59,117 nt of DNA from Bacillus hominis. Its GTDB lineage: Bacteria; Bacillota; Bacilli; Bacillales; Bacillaceae_G. Under the pieces are notes generated by a model that saw nothing but the letters and a program-made list of their open reading frames with translations, made no database searches and was not told the origin of the DNA. This document shows positions 25,055-36,321 of the stretch, piece after piece (position 1 is the first letter of the stretch; the number at the start of each line of letters is the position of its first letter). Location: the NCBI RefSeq assembly GCF_018332515.1, contig NZ_BOQD01000097.1:1-59117 (forward strand), read 5' to 3'. The position numbers and the translations under genes are program-made.

Positions 25055-25951
25055 GTGAACGAGCAGTGGATTTTCTTAAATGGAGAATTTGTTCCAAAAG
25101 ACGAAGCAAAGGTTTCAGTATATGATCATGGCTATTTATATGGCGATGGAGTGTTCGAAGGAATTAGGGTATATAGCGGTAATGTTTTCCGTTTGAGAGA
25201 GCATCTTGTCCGGTTATATGAATCAGCGAAATCCATCATGTTAGAAATTCCATATACGTTAGAAGAAGCAACGAAAATCGTTGTTGAAACGATTCGACAA
25301 AACAAACTATCTAATGGATATATCCGCCTCGTTGTATCAAGAGGACCTGGGAATTTGGGATTAGATCCCGACTCTTGTACGAAACCAAATGTAGTAGTAA
25401 TTGCAGAGCAATTATCTTTATTTCCACAAGAATATTATGAAAAAGGGATTCCGATTATAACAGTTGCAACGCGTCGCAATCGCCCAGATGTTTTGTCACC
25501 TCAAGTAAAATCTTTAAATTACTTAAATAATATTTTAGTTCGCATTGAGGCGAAACTAGCTGGAGTACAAGAAGCACTTATGTTAAATGACCAAGGATAC
25601 GTAGCTGAAGGCTCTGGAGATAACGTATTTATTGTGAAGGGAAATAAATTAATTACACCACCAAGTTCTGCTGGAGCGTTAGAAGGTATTACACGAAACG
25701 CGATTTTAGAAATCGGCGAAAAACTTGGATATGACGTAAGAGAAGAATTATTTACAAGGCACGATGTATATGTAGCTGATGAAGTGTTTTTAACAGGAAC
25801 AGCTGCTGAAGTAATTGCTGTTACGACAGTAGATGGAAGAACGATTGGTTTAGGGAGAACAGGGCCACATACGAATCGTTTATTAGAAGAATTCCGTAAA
25901 TTAGTTGTAGAAGATGGAGAGAAAATTTACGAAGAAAATAAAGTTGGATAA
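25055..25951 (+). CDS. ilvE: branched-chain amino acid aminotransferase
   Basis: A 298-residue fold-type IV PLP aminotransferase for the last step of Ile, Leu and Val synthesis. Seen: YGDGVFEGIRVY near residue 30, the PLP-lysine K152 in PQVKSLNYLNN, and EGSGDNVFIVKG then FLTGTAAEV near the C-terminus. The start is GTG at 25055 after AGGGGGC. It is first in the ilv-leu region but separated from ilvB by a T-box, so it can be transcribed when the rest is attenuated. Confidence 0.96.
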   Translation: MNEQWIFLNGEFVPKDEAKVSVYDHGYLYGDGVFEGIRVYSGNVFRLREHLVRLYESAKSIMLEIPYTLEEATKIVVETIRQNKLSNGYIRLVVSRGPGNLGLDPDSCTKPNVVVIAEQLSLFPQEYYEKGIPIITVATRRNRPDVLSPQVKSLNYLNNILVRIEAKLAGVQEALMLNDQGYVAEGSGDNVFIVKGNKLITPPSSAGALEGITRNAILEIGEKLGYDVREELFTRHDVYVADEVFLTGTAAEVIAVTTVDGRTIGLGRTGPHTNRLLEEFRKLVVEDGEKIYEENKVG

Positions 25952-25964
25952 TAGCTCTTTATGA

Positions 25965-26232
25965 AATGATAAAGCGTTGATAGGGAGGAGTAGTTGACTG
26001 TGAAGCCTCACAGAGAGTCGGTGGTTGCTGGAAACCGATGGTTCACGTCGACGAACATCACCCTTGAGTGCTAAGCTGAAGCGTTTGTTTAGGCTTAGAC
26101 GGTAGCTCCGTTATTAGCTAGACTCATCCCGAGTCACTGAGGCAAGAGTAATCTTGCGAAGAAGGGTGGTACCGCGAAATCTTTCGTCCCTTCAGCACAT
26201 AGCTGGAGTGTGGACGTAGGATTTTTTTATTT
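25965..26232 (+). promoter_or_regulatory. T-box leader, probably Ile-specific, before ilvB
   Basis: Stem I contains AGTA (25989-25992) opposite GAAC, placing ATC (26057-26059, Ile) as specifier, followed by A. The T-box AGGGTGGTACCGCG is at 26163-26176 and the terminator (AAATC..CGTCC with GGACG..GGATTT plus T7) at about 26177-26232. Uncharged tRNA-Ile is expected to allow readthrough into ilvBNC-leuABCD. Confidence 0.92.
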
Positions 26233-26267
26233 TATAAATGGTTTAAAAAAGGGGGCTTATAAGAAAA

Positions 26268-27968
26268 ATGTCTTCAAAAACGGAAGAGAAACTGGCAACT
26301 GGTGCACAGCTATTGTTAGAAGCGCTAGAAAAGGAAGAAGTAGAAGTGATTTTCGGGTATCCAGGTGGTGCGGTTTTACCTCTATATGATGCGCTTTATG
26401 ATTGTGAAATTCCGCATATTTTAACGAGGCATGAGCAAGGTGCAATTCATGCTGCTGAAGGATATGCAAGAATTACAGGGAATCCAGGAGTGGTAATTGC
26501 AACAAGTGGACCGGGTGCTACAAATGTTATTACTGGTCTAGCTGACGCGATGATTGATTCATTACCGCTTGTTGTATTTACAGGGCAGGTAGCAACAACG
26601 TTAATTGGAAGTGATGCTTTCCAAGAAGCAGATATTATGGGGCTTACGATGCCGGTGACAAAACATAATTATCAAGTGCGAAAAGCATCGGATTTACCCC
26701 GAATTATTAAAGAAGCATTTCATATCGCTAGAACAGGAAGACCGGGCCCAGTCGTAATTGACCTTCCGAAAGATATGGTAGTGGAGCAAGGCGAGAGATG
26801 TAGCGACGTACAAATGGATTTACCAGGATACCAGCCTAATTATGAACCGAATCTACTACAAATAAACAAATTATTACAAGCGGTTGAGGTCTCAAAAAAG
26901 CCATTAATTTTAGCTGGAGCAGGTGTATTGCATGCGAAAGCATCGAAAGAATTAACAAGCTTTGCTCGCAAATATCATATTCCAGTTGTTCATACATTAC
27001 TTGGTCTTGGCGGGTTTCCGCCAGATGATGAACTATTTCTAGGGATGGGAGGAATGCACGGTTCATACACCGCAAATATGGCATTATATGAATGTGACTT
27101 ACTTATTAATATAGGTGCAAGATTTGATGATCGTCTTACTGGAAATTTAGCTTATTTTGCTAAAGAAGCGATTGTCGCACATATAGATATTGATCCAGCG
27201 GAAATTGGGAAAAATGTGCCGACTGAAATCCCTATTGTTGCGAGTGCGAAGCAAGCATTAGAAGCTATACTCACTTTTAAAGAAGGGGAAGTAGATCACA
27301 ATGATTGGCTTTCGTTATTGAATAGTAGAAAAGAAAAATACCCTCTTTCTTACAAAGAACATGCAGAACGTATTAAACCTCAATATGCAATTGATATGCT
27401 ATACGAAATTACGAAAGGAGAAGCGATTGTAACAACAGATGTTGGGCAACATCAAATGTGGGCAGCCCAATATTATCCACTGAAAAATCCAGATAGATGG
27501 GTAACCTCTGGGGGATTGGGAACAATGGGATTCGGGTTTCCAGCAGCAATAGGTGCACAAATCGCAAAGCCTGAAGAACTAGTTATTGCAATTGTCGGTG
27601 ATGCTGGATTTCAAATGACCTTGCAAGAACTTAGTGTGTTAAAAGAGCATTCTTTACCAGTTAAAGTTTTTATTTTAAATAATGAAGCTTTAGGGATGGT
27701 AAGACAATGGCAAGAGGAATTTTATAATAGGCGATATTCGCACTCCTTACTTTCATGCCAACCAGATTTTGTCGCACTTGCCAATGCGTATGGCATAAAA
27801 GGTGTTCGTATTGAAGACCCACTTCTTGCAAAGCAACAATTACAGTATGCAATTGAATTAAGAGAGCCTGTTGTAATTGATTGCCGTGTACTTCAATCTG
27901 AAAAGGTTATGCCGATGGTTGCCCCAGGGAAAGGGGTTCACCAAATGGAGGGAGTGGAAAAAAGGTGA
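26268..27968 (+). CDS. ilvB: acetolactate synthase large (catalytic) subunit
   Basis: A 566-residue ThDP enzyme making acetolactate or acetohydroxybutyrate from pyruvate. [17 protein letters not shown] and [15 protein letters not shown] (catalytic Glu) are in the N-terminal domain; the ThDP/Mg motif [14 protein letters not shown]...LNNEALGM is in the last third. It starts right after the T-box terminator and overlaps ilvN by 4 bp, which couples the two subunits. Confidence 0.97.
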   Translation: MSSKTEEKLATGAQLLLEALEKEEVEVIFGYPGGAVLPLYDALYDCEIPHILTRHEQGAIHAAEGYARITGNPGVVIATSGPGATNVITGLADAMIDSLPLVVFTGQVATTLIGSDAFQEADIMGLTMPVTKHNYQVRKASDLPRIIKEAFHIARTGRPGPVVIDLPKDMVVEQGERCSDVQMDLPGYQPNYEPNLLQINKLLQAVEVSKKPLILAGAGVLHAKASKELTSFARKYHIPVVHTLLGLGGFPPDDELFLGMGGMHGSYTANMALYECDLLINIGARFDDRLTGNLAYFAKEAIVAHIDIDPAEIGKNVPTEIPIVASAKQALEAILTFKEGEVDHNDWLSLLNSRKEKYPLSYKEHAERIKPQYAIDMLYEITKGEAIVTTDVGQHQMWAAQYYPLKNPDRWVTSGGLGTMGFGFPAAIGAQIAKPEELVIAIVGDAGFQMTLQELSVLKEHSLPVKVFILNNEALGMVRQWQEEFYNRRYSHSLLSCQPDFVALANAYGIKGVRIEDPLLAKQQLQYAIELREPVVIDCRVLQSEKVMPMVAPGKGVHQMEGVEKR

Positions 27969-28474
27969 AGAGAATTGTAACAGCGACAGTTCGAAATCAA
28001 AGCGGTGTGTTAAATCGAATTACAGGTGTTATGACACGTAGACATTTTAATATTGAAAGTATTTCAGTAGGTCATACGGAATCATCAGATATTTCGAGAA
28101 TGACAATTGTTGTACACGTTGAAAATGAACAGCAAGTTGAGCAGTTAATTAAACAACTCCATAAACAAATCGATGTTCTGAAAGTATCAGATATTACAGA
28201 AGAAGCAATGATTGCTAGAGAGCTTGCACTTATTAAGGTAGCAACTTCTGCAGCAAGAGCAGAATTGTATAGTTTAATTGAACCATTTCGAGCCACTGTA
28301 ATAGATGTTGGGAAGGATTCCATAGTGGTGCAAGTAACAGGTACTCAGGAGAAAGTAGAAGCGTTAATTGAATTACTTCGTCCATACGGTTTGAAAGAAA
28401 TTGCTAGAACAGGTGTAACAGCATTTACACGTAGTATGAAAAAACAAGATAAACAAGTTATGTTAATTCAATAA
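27965..28474 (+). CDS. ilvN: acetolactate synthase small (regulatory) subunit
   Basis: A 169-residue regulatory subunit. The N-terminal ACT domain ([33 protein letters not shown]) binds valine for feedback control, and the C-terminal ferredoxin-like half (about 80-160, [20 protein letters not shown]) completes the subunit. It starts GTG inside the ilvB stop region (4-bp overlap). Also named ilvH in other bacteria. Confidence 0.96.
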   Translation: MKRIVTATVRNQSGVLNRITGVMTRRHFNIESISVGHTESSDISRMTIVVHVENEQQVEQLIKQLHKQIDVLKVSDITEEAMIARELALIKVATSAARAELYSLIEPFRATVIDVGKDSIVVQVTGTQEKVEALIELLRPYGLKEIARTGVTAFTRSMKKQDKQVMLIQ

Positions 28475-28489
28475 TTATTTAAAAAATAG

Positions 28490-29512
<1,023 letters not shown>

Positions 29513-29513
29513 T

Positions 29514-31034
29514 ATGAAGCAGATTTTGTTCATGGATACGACGCTTCGTGATGGCGAACAATCACCAGGAGTTAATTTAAATGAACAAGAGAAATTACAG
29601 ATTGCAAGGCAACTAGAGAGACTTGGTATTAATGTAATGGAGGCGGGATTCGCAGCGGCTTCTGAAGGTGATTTTCAATCGGTAAAACGTATCGCAAATA
29701 CCATTCAAAGTGCTACGGTTATGAGTTTAGCTAGAGCAAAGGAAAGCGATATTAGAAGAGCATATGACGCAGTGAAAGGTGCTGTATCTCCTCGTTTACA
29801 CGTATTTTTAGCTACGAGTGACATTCATATGAAATATAAGCTTTGTATGTCGAAAGAAGATGTATTAGATAGTATTCATCGCTCGGTTATGCTTGGGAAA
29901 TCATTATTTCCAACAGTACAATTTTCAGCAGAAGATGCGACAAGAACATCGAGAGCGTTTTTAGCTGAAGCAGTAGAAGTAGCGATTCGTGCAGGAGCGA
30001 ATGTAATCAATATTCCTGATACAGTTGGATATACGAATCCAGAAGAATATTATTCTCTTTTTAAATACTTACAAGAATCCGTTCCTTCGTATGAAAAAGC
30101 AATTTTCTCTTGTCATTGTCACGATGATCTTGGGATGGCAGTAGCGAACTCGTTAGCTGCAGTTGAAGGTGGAGCGTTACAAGTAGAAGGAACGATTAAC
30201 GGAATTGGAGAAAGAGCAGGAAATGCAGCCTTAGAAGAAGTCGCAGTTGCTCTCCATATTAGAAAAGATTTCTATGAAGCAGAATCCTCTATGACGTTAA
30301 AAGAAATTAAAGCGACAAGTACATTAGTAAGTCGTTTAACAGGTATGATTGTACCAAAAAATAAAGCGATTGTTGGAGCAAATGCATTCGCTCATGAATC
30401 AGGTATTCATCAAGATGGTGTTTTAAAAGAAGTGACGACATATGAAATTATTGAACCGGCGCTTATAGGTGAATCTCAAAATTTATTTGTACTTGGAAAA
30501 CATTCTGGACGTCACGCATTTACGGAAAAAATGAAAGAATTAGGCTACGAATTTACAAACGAAGAACGAGATGCGGTGTTTGAAGCATTTAAAAAATTAG
30601 CTGATCGAAAAAAGGAAATTACAGAAGAAGATTTACGGGCGCTTATGCTTGGTGAAGCAGCATTTTCGGCACAACAATATAGCATTACGCAATTGCAAGT
30701 ACACTTCGTATCAAATAGTACACAGTGTGCAACGGTTGTATTAAAAGATGAGGAAGGAAATATGTACGAAGATGCAGCAACTGGTTCTGGAAGTATTGAA
30801 GCGATCTATAATGCAATTCAAAGAATTTTAGAATTAGAATGTGACTTAGCGGATTATCGCATACAATCTATAACGCAAGGTCAAGATGCACTTGCACATG
30901 TTCATGTTGAATTAAAAGAAGGAACTCATCAAGTATCAGGTTTTGGTGTTGCGCAAGACGTATTAGAAGCATCGGCGAGAGCGTATGTTCATGCGGCGGG
31001 AAAATTAAAATCTTTTATTACTCTTGTGAAGTAA
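29514..31034 (+). CDS. leuA: 2-isopropylmalate synthase
   Basis: A 506-residue enzyme condensing acetyl-CoA with 2-ketoisovalerate, the first step to leucine. The TIM barrel opens with [15 protein letters not shown] (metal and substrate site) and contains [15 protein letters not shown] and [13 protein letters not shown]. The C-terminal part (about 390-506) is the LeuA regulatory dimer domain for leucine feedback. It starts 1 bp after the ilvC stop. A strong hairpin follows before leuB. Confidence 0.97.
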   Translation: MKQILFMDTTLRDGEQSPGVNLNEQEKLQIARQLERLGINVMEAGFAAASEGDFQSVKRIANTIQSATVMSLARAKESDIRRAYDAVKGAVSPRLHVFLATSDIHMKYKLCMSKEDVLDSIHRSVMLGKSLFPTVQFSAEDATRTSRAFLAEAVEVAIRAGANVINIPDTVGYTNPEEYYSLFKYLQESVPSYEKAIFSCHCHDDLGMAVANSLAAVEGGALQVEGTINGIGERAGNAALEEVAVALHIRKDFYEAESSMTLKEIKATSTLVSRLTGMIVPKNKAIVGANAFAHESGIHQDGVLKEVTTYEIIEPALIGESQNLFVLGKHSGRHAFTEKMKELGYEFTNEERDAVFEAFKKLADRKKEITEEDLRALMLGEAAFSAQQYSITQLQVHFVSNSTQCATVVLKDEEGNMYEDAATGSGSIEAIYNAIQRILELECDLADYRIQSITQGQDALAHVHVELKEGTHQVSGFGVAQDVLEASARAYVHAAGKLKSFITLVK

Positions 31035-31040
31035 CTGTTT

Positions 31041-31070
31041 GATAAGTGAGGGACTCGTCCCTTACTTATC
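31041..31070 (+). other. hairpin between leuA and leuB, no T tract
   Basis: GATAAGTGAGGG and CCCTTACTTATC form a 12-bp stem (one G-U) with a 6-nt loop. It lacks a run of T residues, so mRNA processing or 3'-end protection is likelier than termination. Confidence 0.75.
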
Positions 31071-31075
31071 AAAAT

Positions 31076-31090
31076 ATATTTCTGAAAATT
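31076..31090 (+). promoter_or_regulatory. CodY-like box upstream of leuB
   Basis: ATATTTCTGAAAATT differs from AATTTTCWGAAAATT at two bases. Located inside the operon, 22 bp before leuB; it could block elongating polymerase. Confidence 0.55.
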
Positions 31091-31111
31091 CAGATAAAAG
31101 GAGTGTTTTAA

Positions 31112-32176
31112 TTGGAAAAACGTATCGTTTGTTTAGCTGGTGATGGTGTAGGTCCAGAAATTATGGGAAGTGCGAAGGAAGTATTGCATATGGTAGAGAG
31201 GCTATATGGACATCATTTTCATTTACAAGATGAGTACTTTGGCGGAGCTGCTATCGATTTAACTGGGCAACCATTGCCACAGCGAACGCTTGCTGCCTGT
31301 TTAGCGAGTGATGCGGTTTTACTTGGCGCGGTTGGTGGACCTCGCTGGGATCATGCGAAAGAAAGGCCGGAGAAAGGATTATTAGCTTTAAGGAAAGGAC
31401 TTGGTGTATTTGCGAATGTTCGACCTGTAACGGTAGAAAGCGCAACTGCACATTTATCACCATTAAAAAACGCTGATGAAATTGATTTCGTTGTTGTTCG
31501 TGAATTAACAGGTGGGATTTATTTTTCTTATCCGAAAGAACGAACGGACGAAGTAGCAACAGATACACTTACGTATCATCGCCATGAAATTGAACGTATC
31601 GTTTCTTATGCTTTTCAATTAGCGAGTAAGCGGAAGAGAAAAGTAACATCTATTGATAAAGCGAATGTTTTAGAGTCTAGTAAGCTGTGGAGAACTGTGA
31701 CGGAAGAAGTAGGCCTTCGTTATCCAGGTGTTGAATTAGAGCACATTTTAGTAGATGCAGCTGCTATGGAGCTAATTCGGAACCCAAGGAGATTTGACGT
31801 TATCGTAACAGAGAATTTGTTTGGTGATATTTTAAGTGATGAGGCTTCTGTATTAGCGGGGTCATTAGGAATGCTTCCATCAGCGAGTCATGCGGAAAAC
31901 GGGCCATCTTTATATGAGCCTATTCACGGATCAGCACCAGATATTGCGGGGAGAAATAAGGCGAACCCAATTGCGATGATGCGTTCGGTTGCGATGATGC
32001 TTGGGCAATCATTTGGATTAACGAGAGAAGGATATGCGATTGAATCCGCAATTTCTGCAGTTCTTAAATCTGGAAAATGTACAGCAGATATCGGGGGAGA
32101 TGAAACGACAACTTCATTTACGAAGGCAGTTATGCAAGAGATGGAAGAGCAAGCGCTAGTAGGGAGAGGACGATAA
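31112..32176 (+). CDS. leuB: 3-isopropylmalate dehydrogenase
   Basis: A 354-residue isocitrate/isopropylmalate dehydrogenase. Near the N-terminus is [13 protein letters not shown], then [13 protein letters not shown] and [14 protein letters not shown], the substrate arginines, and [19 protein letters not shown] (metal Asp). [18 protein letters not shown] supplies the NAD preference. It starts TTG at 31112 after AAAAGGAG and overlaps leuC at the A of its ATG. Confidence 0.97.
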   Translation: MEKRIVCLAGDGVGPEIMGSAKEVLHMVERLYGHHFHLQDEYFGGAAIDLTGQPLPQRTLAACLASDAVLLGAVGGPRWDHAKERPEKGLLALRKGLGVFANVRPVTVESATAHLSPLKNADEIDFVVVRELTGGIYFSYPKERTDEVATDTLTYHRHEIERIVSYAFQLASKRKRKVTSIDKANVLESSKLWRTVTEEVGLRYPGVELEHILVDAAAMELIRNPRRFDVIVTENLFGDILSDEASVLAGSLGMLPSASHAENGPSLYEPIHGSAPDIAGRNKANPIAMMRSVAMMLGQSFGLTREGYAIESAISAVLKSGKCTADIGGDETTTSFTKAVMQEMEEQALVGRGR

Positions 32177-33570
32177 TGGGAAAAAGATTACTAGATAAGC
32201 TTTGGGAGAGACATGTAGTTGCGACAAACGAAAATGGATTGGATTTATTATATATCGATCTTCATCTCGTTCATGAAGTAACGTCACCGCAAGCCTTTGA
32301 AGGCTTGCGGCTTGCAAATCGAACTGTCCGGAGACCAGAATTAACATTTGCAACAATGGATCATAATATTCCAACGAAAGATGTTTGGAATATTACTGAT
32401 CGTATTGCGAAGCAGCAATTGGATACACTTCGTGAGAACTGTAAACAATTTCAGGTGCCATTAGCGGATATCGGTGATGAAGAGCAAGGGATTGTTCATG
32501 TTATAGGGCCAGAACTTGGGCTTACACAGCCAGGGAAAACGATTGTTTGCGGTGATAGTCATACGGCTACTCATGGTGCATTCGGTGCGCTAGCGTTTGG
32601 TATTGGTACGAGTGAAGTGGAACATGTATTAGCAACACAAACGTTGTGGCAACGAAAACCGAAAGCGATGGGCATTGAGTTAAAAGGAAAATTACAGAAA
32701 GGTGTTTATGCAAAAGATATTATTTTGCATCTTCTTTCAAAGTACGGTGTAGCAGTTGGAACTGGATATGTAATGGAATTTTACGGAGAGACGATTCATG
32801 CTATGGAGATGGAAGAGAGGATGACGCTTTGCAATATGGCAATTGAAGGGGGAGCAAAAGCGGGCATTATTGCACCAGATGAAAAAACATTTTCTTATGT
32901 AAAAGGGCGTAAATATGCACCGAAAGATTATGAATCTATTAAGAAAAAATGGTCGGAACTTTATACAGATTCAGATGCAGTTTATGATTTACATATTTCA
33001 ATAGATGTTACGGATTTAGCGCCGTACGTTACTTGGGGAACAAATCCGAGTATGGGTGTTCGTATTGATGAAAAGTTGCCAGAAAAGCATGATGCAAATG
33101 ATGAAAGAGCATTTTCGTATATGGGATTAAACCCTGGACAAAGTACGTATGAAATTCCAGTTAAGCATGTCTTTATTGGATCTTGCACAAATTCTCGATT
33201 ATCCGATTTAGAAATTGCCGCATCTGTTGTGAAAGGGAGAAAGGTAAAAGACGGTGTGCGAGCACTTGTTGTGCCTGGGTCTAAAAGAGTAAGAGAAGCC
33301 GCGATGCAAAAAGGATTGCATCACATATTTGAAGAAGCTGGATTTGAATGGAGAGAGCCTGGATGTTCAATGTGTCTTGGGATGAATCCAGATCAAGTAC
33401 CTGAAGGAGAACATTGTGCTTCTACTTCAAATCGTAATTTTGAAGGAAGGCAAGGGAAAGGGGCAAGAACACATTTAGTAAGTCCAGCTATGGCTGCAGC
33501 AGCTGCATTATATGGGCATTTTGTTGATATTAGAAAGGAGAGTTACGATGGAGCCATTTCGTATTCATAA
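32176..33570 (+). CDS. leuC: 3-isopropylmalate dehydratase large subunit
   Basis: A 464-residue aconitase-family subunit with a [4Fe-4S] cluster. Cluster cysteines are in [16 protein letters not shown] and [13 protein letters not shown] (C-x2-C), and [20 protein letters not shown] is the active-site segment. It works with LeuD to isomerise 2-isopropylmalate. Its stop lies inside leuD (23-bp overlap), so the two are coupled. Confidence 0.97.
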   Translation: MGKRLLDKLWERHVVATNENGLDLLYIDLHLVHEVTSPQAFEGLRLANRTVRRPELTFATMDHNIPTKDVWNITDRIAKQQLDTLRENCKQFQVPLADIGDEEQGIVHVIGPELGLTQPGKTIVCGDSHTATHGAFGALAFGIGTSEVEHVLATQTLWQRKPKAMGIELKGKLQKGVYAKDIILHLLSKYGVAVGTGYVMEFYGETIHAMEMEERMTLCNMAIEGGAKAGIIAPDEKTFSYVKGRKYAPKDYESIKKKWSELYTDSDAVYDLHISIDVTDLAPYVTWGTNPSMGVRIDEKLPEKHDANDERAFSYMGLNPGQSTYEIPVKHVFIGSCTNSRLSDLEIAASVVKGRKVKDGVRALVVPGSKRVREAAMQKGLHHIFEEAGFEWREPGCSMCLGMNPDQVPEGEHCASTSNRNFEGRQGKGARTHLVSPAMAAAAALYGHFVDIRKESYDGAISYS

Positions 33571-34129
33571 AGGTACTGCCGCAGTACTTATGAATGATAA
33601 CATTGATACAGATCAAATTATTCCGAAGCAATACTTAAAGAGAATTGAAAGGACGGGATTTGGAAAGTATTTATTTGATGAGTGGCGTTACGATAATGAG
33701 CGTCATGAAAATCCTAATTTTCCCCTTAATGCACAAGAACGAAAAGGAGCAAGTATATTAATTACAGGTGATAATTTTGGATGTGGTTCTTCAAGAGAAC
33801 ATGCTCCGTGGGCGCTTGCGGATTATGGTTTCCGCGTTATTATCGCCGGAGGATTTGCAGATATTTTTTATATGAATTGTATGAAGAATGGTATGTTACC
33901 GATTGTAATGGATAAAGAGATGCGTGAACAACTTGCCAAAACGAATGCGAGAGATCAAATGGAAGTCGATTTAGAGAATGAAGTAGTTACTACGAATACG
34001 CACAGATTTCATTTTACAATCGAGAAAATGTGGAAAGAGAAATTATTAAATGGTCTAGATGAAATTAGCATTACGATGCAATACGAACGAGAAATTGGAG
34101 AGTATGAAAGGGAGATAGCCTTATATTAA
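33548..34129 (+). CDS. leuD: 3-isopropylmalate dehydratase small subunit
   Basis: A 193-residue swivel-domain subunit. [20 protein letters not shown] and [19 protein letters not shown] are diagnostic. The start at 33548 (MEPFRIHKG) follows AGAAAGGAG within the end of leuC; an in-frame upstream start at 33512 has no support. It is last of the ilv-leu unit. No terminator is seen before the his promoter at 34155, so some readthrough is possible. Confidence 0.96.
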   Translation: MEPFRIHKGTAAVLMNDNIDTDQIIPKQYLKRIERTGFGKYLFDEWRYDNERHENPNFPLNAQERKGASILITGDNFGCGSSREHAPWALADYGFRVIIAGGFADIFYMNCMKNGMLPIVMDKEMREQLAKTNARDQMEVDLENEVVTTNTHRFHFTIEKMWKEKLLNGLDEISITMQYEREIGEYEREIALY

Positions 34130-34154
34130 GAAATAACGGAATATTAAAAATGTA

Positions 34155-34183
34155 TTTACATTCAGAATTAACTGTTATATACT
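34155..34183 (+). promoter_or_regulatory. his operon promoter
   Basis: TTTACA (34155-34160), 17-nt spacer, TATACT (34178-34183); predicted start near 34190. Confidence 0.8.
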
Positions 34184-34217
34184 ATGTGAAAATCAGAGGA
34201 GAAAGGGAGTAAGTATT

Positions 34218-34271
34218 ATGAAAACAATGCAATCCATTAAAATGCTTACACAACTACATCATCATACATGA
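34218..34271 (+). CDS. his leader peptide (three consecutive His codons)
   Basis: A 17-residue ORF, MKTMQSIKMLTQLHHHT, with AAAGGGAG at 8-nt spacing. Three CAT codons (34257-34265) stand two codons before the stop. It lies about 28 nt into the predicted his transcript and just ahead of competing hairpins and a terminator. This is the layout of ribosome-mediated attenuation. It is not expected to have a function as a protein. Confidence 0.85.
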   Translation: MKTMQSIKMLTQLHHHT

Positions 34272-34377
34272 AACCCTTGAACCTAACGTGAAAACGTGTA
34301 GGCACAAGGGTTATTCCCGTTGTACCTACACTCTACTAAAGAGCCTTGTAGGTATTTTTTCTACAAGGCTCTTTTTA
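34272..34377 (+). promoter_or_regulatory. his attenuator: competing hairpins and terminator
   Basis: Hairpin A:B pairs AACCCTTG (34272-34279) with CAAGGGTT (34305-34312), reinforced by CCTA/TAGG and ACGT/ACGT around GAAA. B can instead pair with C: GTGTAGG (34296-34302) with CCTACAC (34325-34331). C can pair with TGTAGGTA (34347-34354) through TACCTACA (34323-34330), which would break the terminator stem (34338-34351 with 34361-34374, followed by TTT). The geometry supports a choice between two folds. Confidence 0.8.
34338..34377 (+). terminator. his attenuator terminator
   Basis: AAAGAGCCTTGTAG and CTACAAGGCTCTTT form a perfect 14-bp stem with a 9-nt loop, followed by T residues. Confidence 0.93.
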
Positions 34378-34437
34378 TTTTCGGTTTAGGTGAATGGAAT
34401 GAGCATACATTAGAGAGGGAAGGGTGTGTGAATTTAG

Positions 34438-35700
34438 ATGACAAAGTGGAAGCGTGCAAATCCGAATGGAACGAGGGATTACTTATTCGAAGAATGTACG
34501 TTAATTGAAGAAGTGGAACAAAAATTAAGACGGACCTTTTTAGATAGAGGTTATGAAGAAATAAGGACACCTACAGTTGAATTTTACGATGTTTTTGCAT
34601 TTCAAAACAGGCCGATAGATGAAGAAAAGATGTATAAATTTTTTGATGAAAAAGGACGAATTATTGTACTGCGCCCAGATATGACAATTCCTTTAGCAAG
34701 AGTAATTGGAACGCAGAGACGGGACACTCCTCTTAAAGTGACGTATAGCGGAAATGTATTTCGGGCGAATGAGTCTCTTTCTGGAAAATATAATGAAATG
34801 GTACAAAGTGGTATTGAAATTATCGGGATTGATAATGTAAGAGCAGAAATTGAGTGTGTCATAAGCGTAATTCAAGCACTTCAAAAATTGAAGGTACAAT
34901 CTTTTACAATTGAGATTGGGCAAGTGCAGTTATATAAATGTATTGTAAAAAAACTCTCCATTCATGGTGAAGAAGAGAGGGTACTTAGAACATATATTGA
35001 GAGTAAAAATTATGCTGGTCTCTCAAATTTTATTGAAGAAAAAAAATTAGATCGGTGTGATGAAACAGTAAGATTACTTGAGAAACTACCAAGGTTATTC
35101 GGGAGTTTAGATGTTATTGAGGAAGCAGAAAAACTCGCCTCAAGTAATGAAATGAAAATGGCCATTGCCAGAGTGAAAGAAATATATGAAACAATTGAAC
35201 AGTTAGGATATGGATCTTACATATCAATTGATTTAGGTATGGTTCAACATTTGGATTATTATACGGGTGTTATTTTCAAAGGGTATATATATGAAATTGG
35301 AGAAGAGATTGTTAGTGGCGGAAGATATGATGAGTTAATTGGAAATTTTGGAGAGATGATGCCAGCTGTTGGGCTCGCGGTGCAAGTAAATCAAATTGTT
35401 AAGGCACTTCAAGAGCAGCAAGAACCATATAAACGAAAGAGAATAGATATTATGATTCATTATGAGTTAAATAGATTAGCAGAAGCGGAAAGGTTACGAA
35501 ATTTACTTCAAAAGGACGGGAAGAATGCTCAGTTATCTTTATTCTCAAATTTAAACGATACTTTTCAATTTGCAAACAAGAATAAAATAATGACAGTCGT
35601 TGAGGCGAAGAGTGAGTCACTAGTGGAATATGTATGGAGAGAGAAATGGATCATCCAGAAAGAAGGGGAGGCTTCATGCGTAACATTCAAATTGCGTTAA
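34438..35700 (+). CDS. hisZ: ATP phosphoribosyltransferase regulatory subunit HisZ
   Basis: A 420-residue HisRS paralogue lacking tRNA charging function; it activates the short HisG. It opens with [17 protein letters not shown] and shows [13 protein letters not shown] and [10 protein letters not shown], with [15 protein letters not shown] near residue 278 and the motif-3-like [14 protein letters not shown]. The class II core is present. The ribosome site is distant (AAGGG 13 nt before ATG), so initiation may be weak. First structural gene of the his operon, 60 bp after the attenuator terminator. Confidence 0.93.
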   Translation: MTKWKRANPNGTRDYLFEECTLIEEVEQKLRRTFLDRGYEEIRTPTVEFYDVFAFQNRPIDEEKMYKFFDEKGRIIVLRPDMTIPLARVIGTQRRDTPLKVTYSGNVFRANESLSGKYNEMVQSGIEIIGIDNVRAEIECVISVIQALQKLKVQSFTIEIGQVQLYKCIVKKLSIHGEEERVLRTYIESKNYAGLSNFIEEKKLDRCDETVRLLEKLPRLFGSLDVIEEAEKLASSNEMKMAIARVKEIYETIEQLGYGSYISIDLGMVQHLDYYTGVIFKGYIYEIGEEIVSGGRYDELIGNFGEMMPAVGLAVQVNQIVKALQEQQEPYKRKRIDIMIHYELNRLAEAERLRNLLQKDGKNAQLSLFSNLNDTFQFANKNKIMTVVEAKSESLVEYVWREKWIIQKEGEASCVTFKLR

Positions 35701-36311
35701 CGAAAGGAAGATTAGAAAAGCATGTTATTCCACTGTTTGAGAAAATTGGAATTGATTGTTCAGAGCTCAAAGATAAAGGAAGAAAACTTGTTTTTAAAAG
35801 TAAAAACACAAACATTTCATTTATTTTAGTGAAAGCGGTAGATGTTGCTACTTATGTAGAACATGGCGTAGCTGATATTGGAGTTGTTGGAAAAGATATA
35901 TTAATGGAATGTGAGAAAGATATATATGAGATGGTGGATTTAGGAGTAGGCGTGTGTAAATTTTGTGTCGCTTCTATTCCTACGTATAATCCGAAGAGTT
36001 ATCGAAAAAAACGAATTGCAACGAAATATCCGCACATTACTTCTACATATTTTCATGATAAAGGGGAGGATGTAGAAATTATTAAAATAGAAGGATCTGT
36101 AGAGATTGCTCCACTTCTAGGGTTGGCAGATGCAATTGTGGATATTGTTGAAACAGGAAAAACATTACAAGAAAACGGATTAATTGTATTTGAGGAAATG
36201 TGCTCTATATCAGCTCGAATGATTGTAAATAAGGCTGCACTGAAAACTAAAAAAGACGAAATATTCGGTATTATAAATATGATGGAACAAGAAATTTTGT
36301 CAGGGAAGTAG
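35676..36311 (+). CDS. hisG: ATP phosphoribosyltransferase, short form
   Basis: A 211-residue HisG of the short type, lacking the C-terminal regulatory domain, as expected with His[21 protein letters not shown] opens the protein, and [15 protein letters not shown] and [20 protein letters not shown] carry the PRPP-binding region. It makes phosphoribosyl-ATP, the committed step. The start at 35676 follows AGAAGGGGAGG and overlaps hisZ by 25 bp. Confidence 0.96.
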   Translation: MRNIQIALTKGRLEKHVIPLFEKIGIDCSELKDKGRKLVFKSKNTNISFILVKAVDVATYVEHGVADIGVVGKDILMECEKDIYEMVDLGVGVCKFCVASIPTYNPKSYRKKRIATKYPHITSTYFHDKGEDVEIIKIEGSVEIAPLLGLADAIVDIVETGKTLQENGLIVFEEMCSISARMIVNKAALKTKKDEIFGIINMMEQEILSGK

Positions 36312-36321
36312 GGGGGGTAAA

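Noticed and set aside
34320-34508. A 62-codon plus-strand ORF before hisZ
   Set aside because: It covers the attenuator terminator and the hisZ start in another frame; no ribosome site, and the codons are those of the hairpin.
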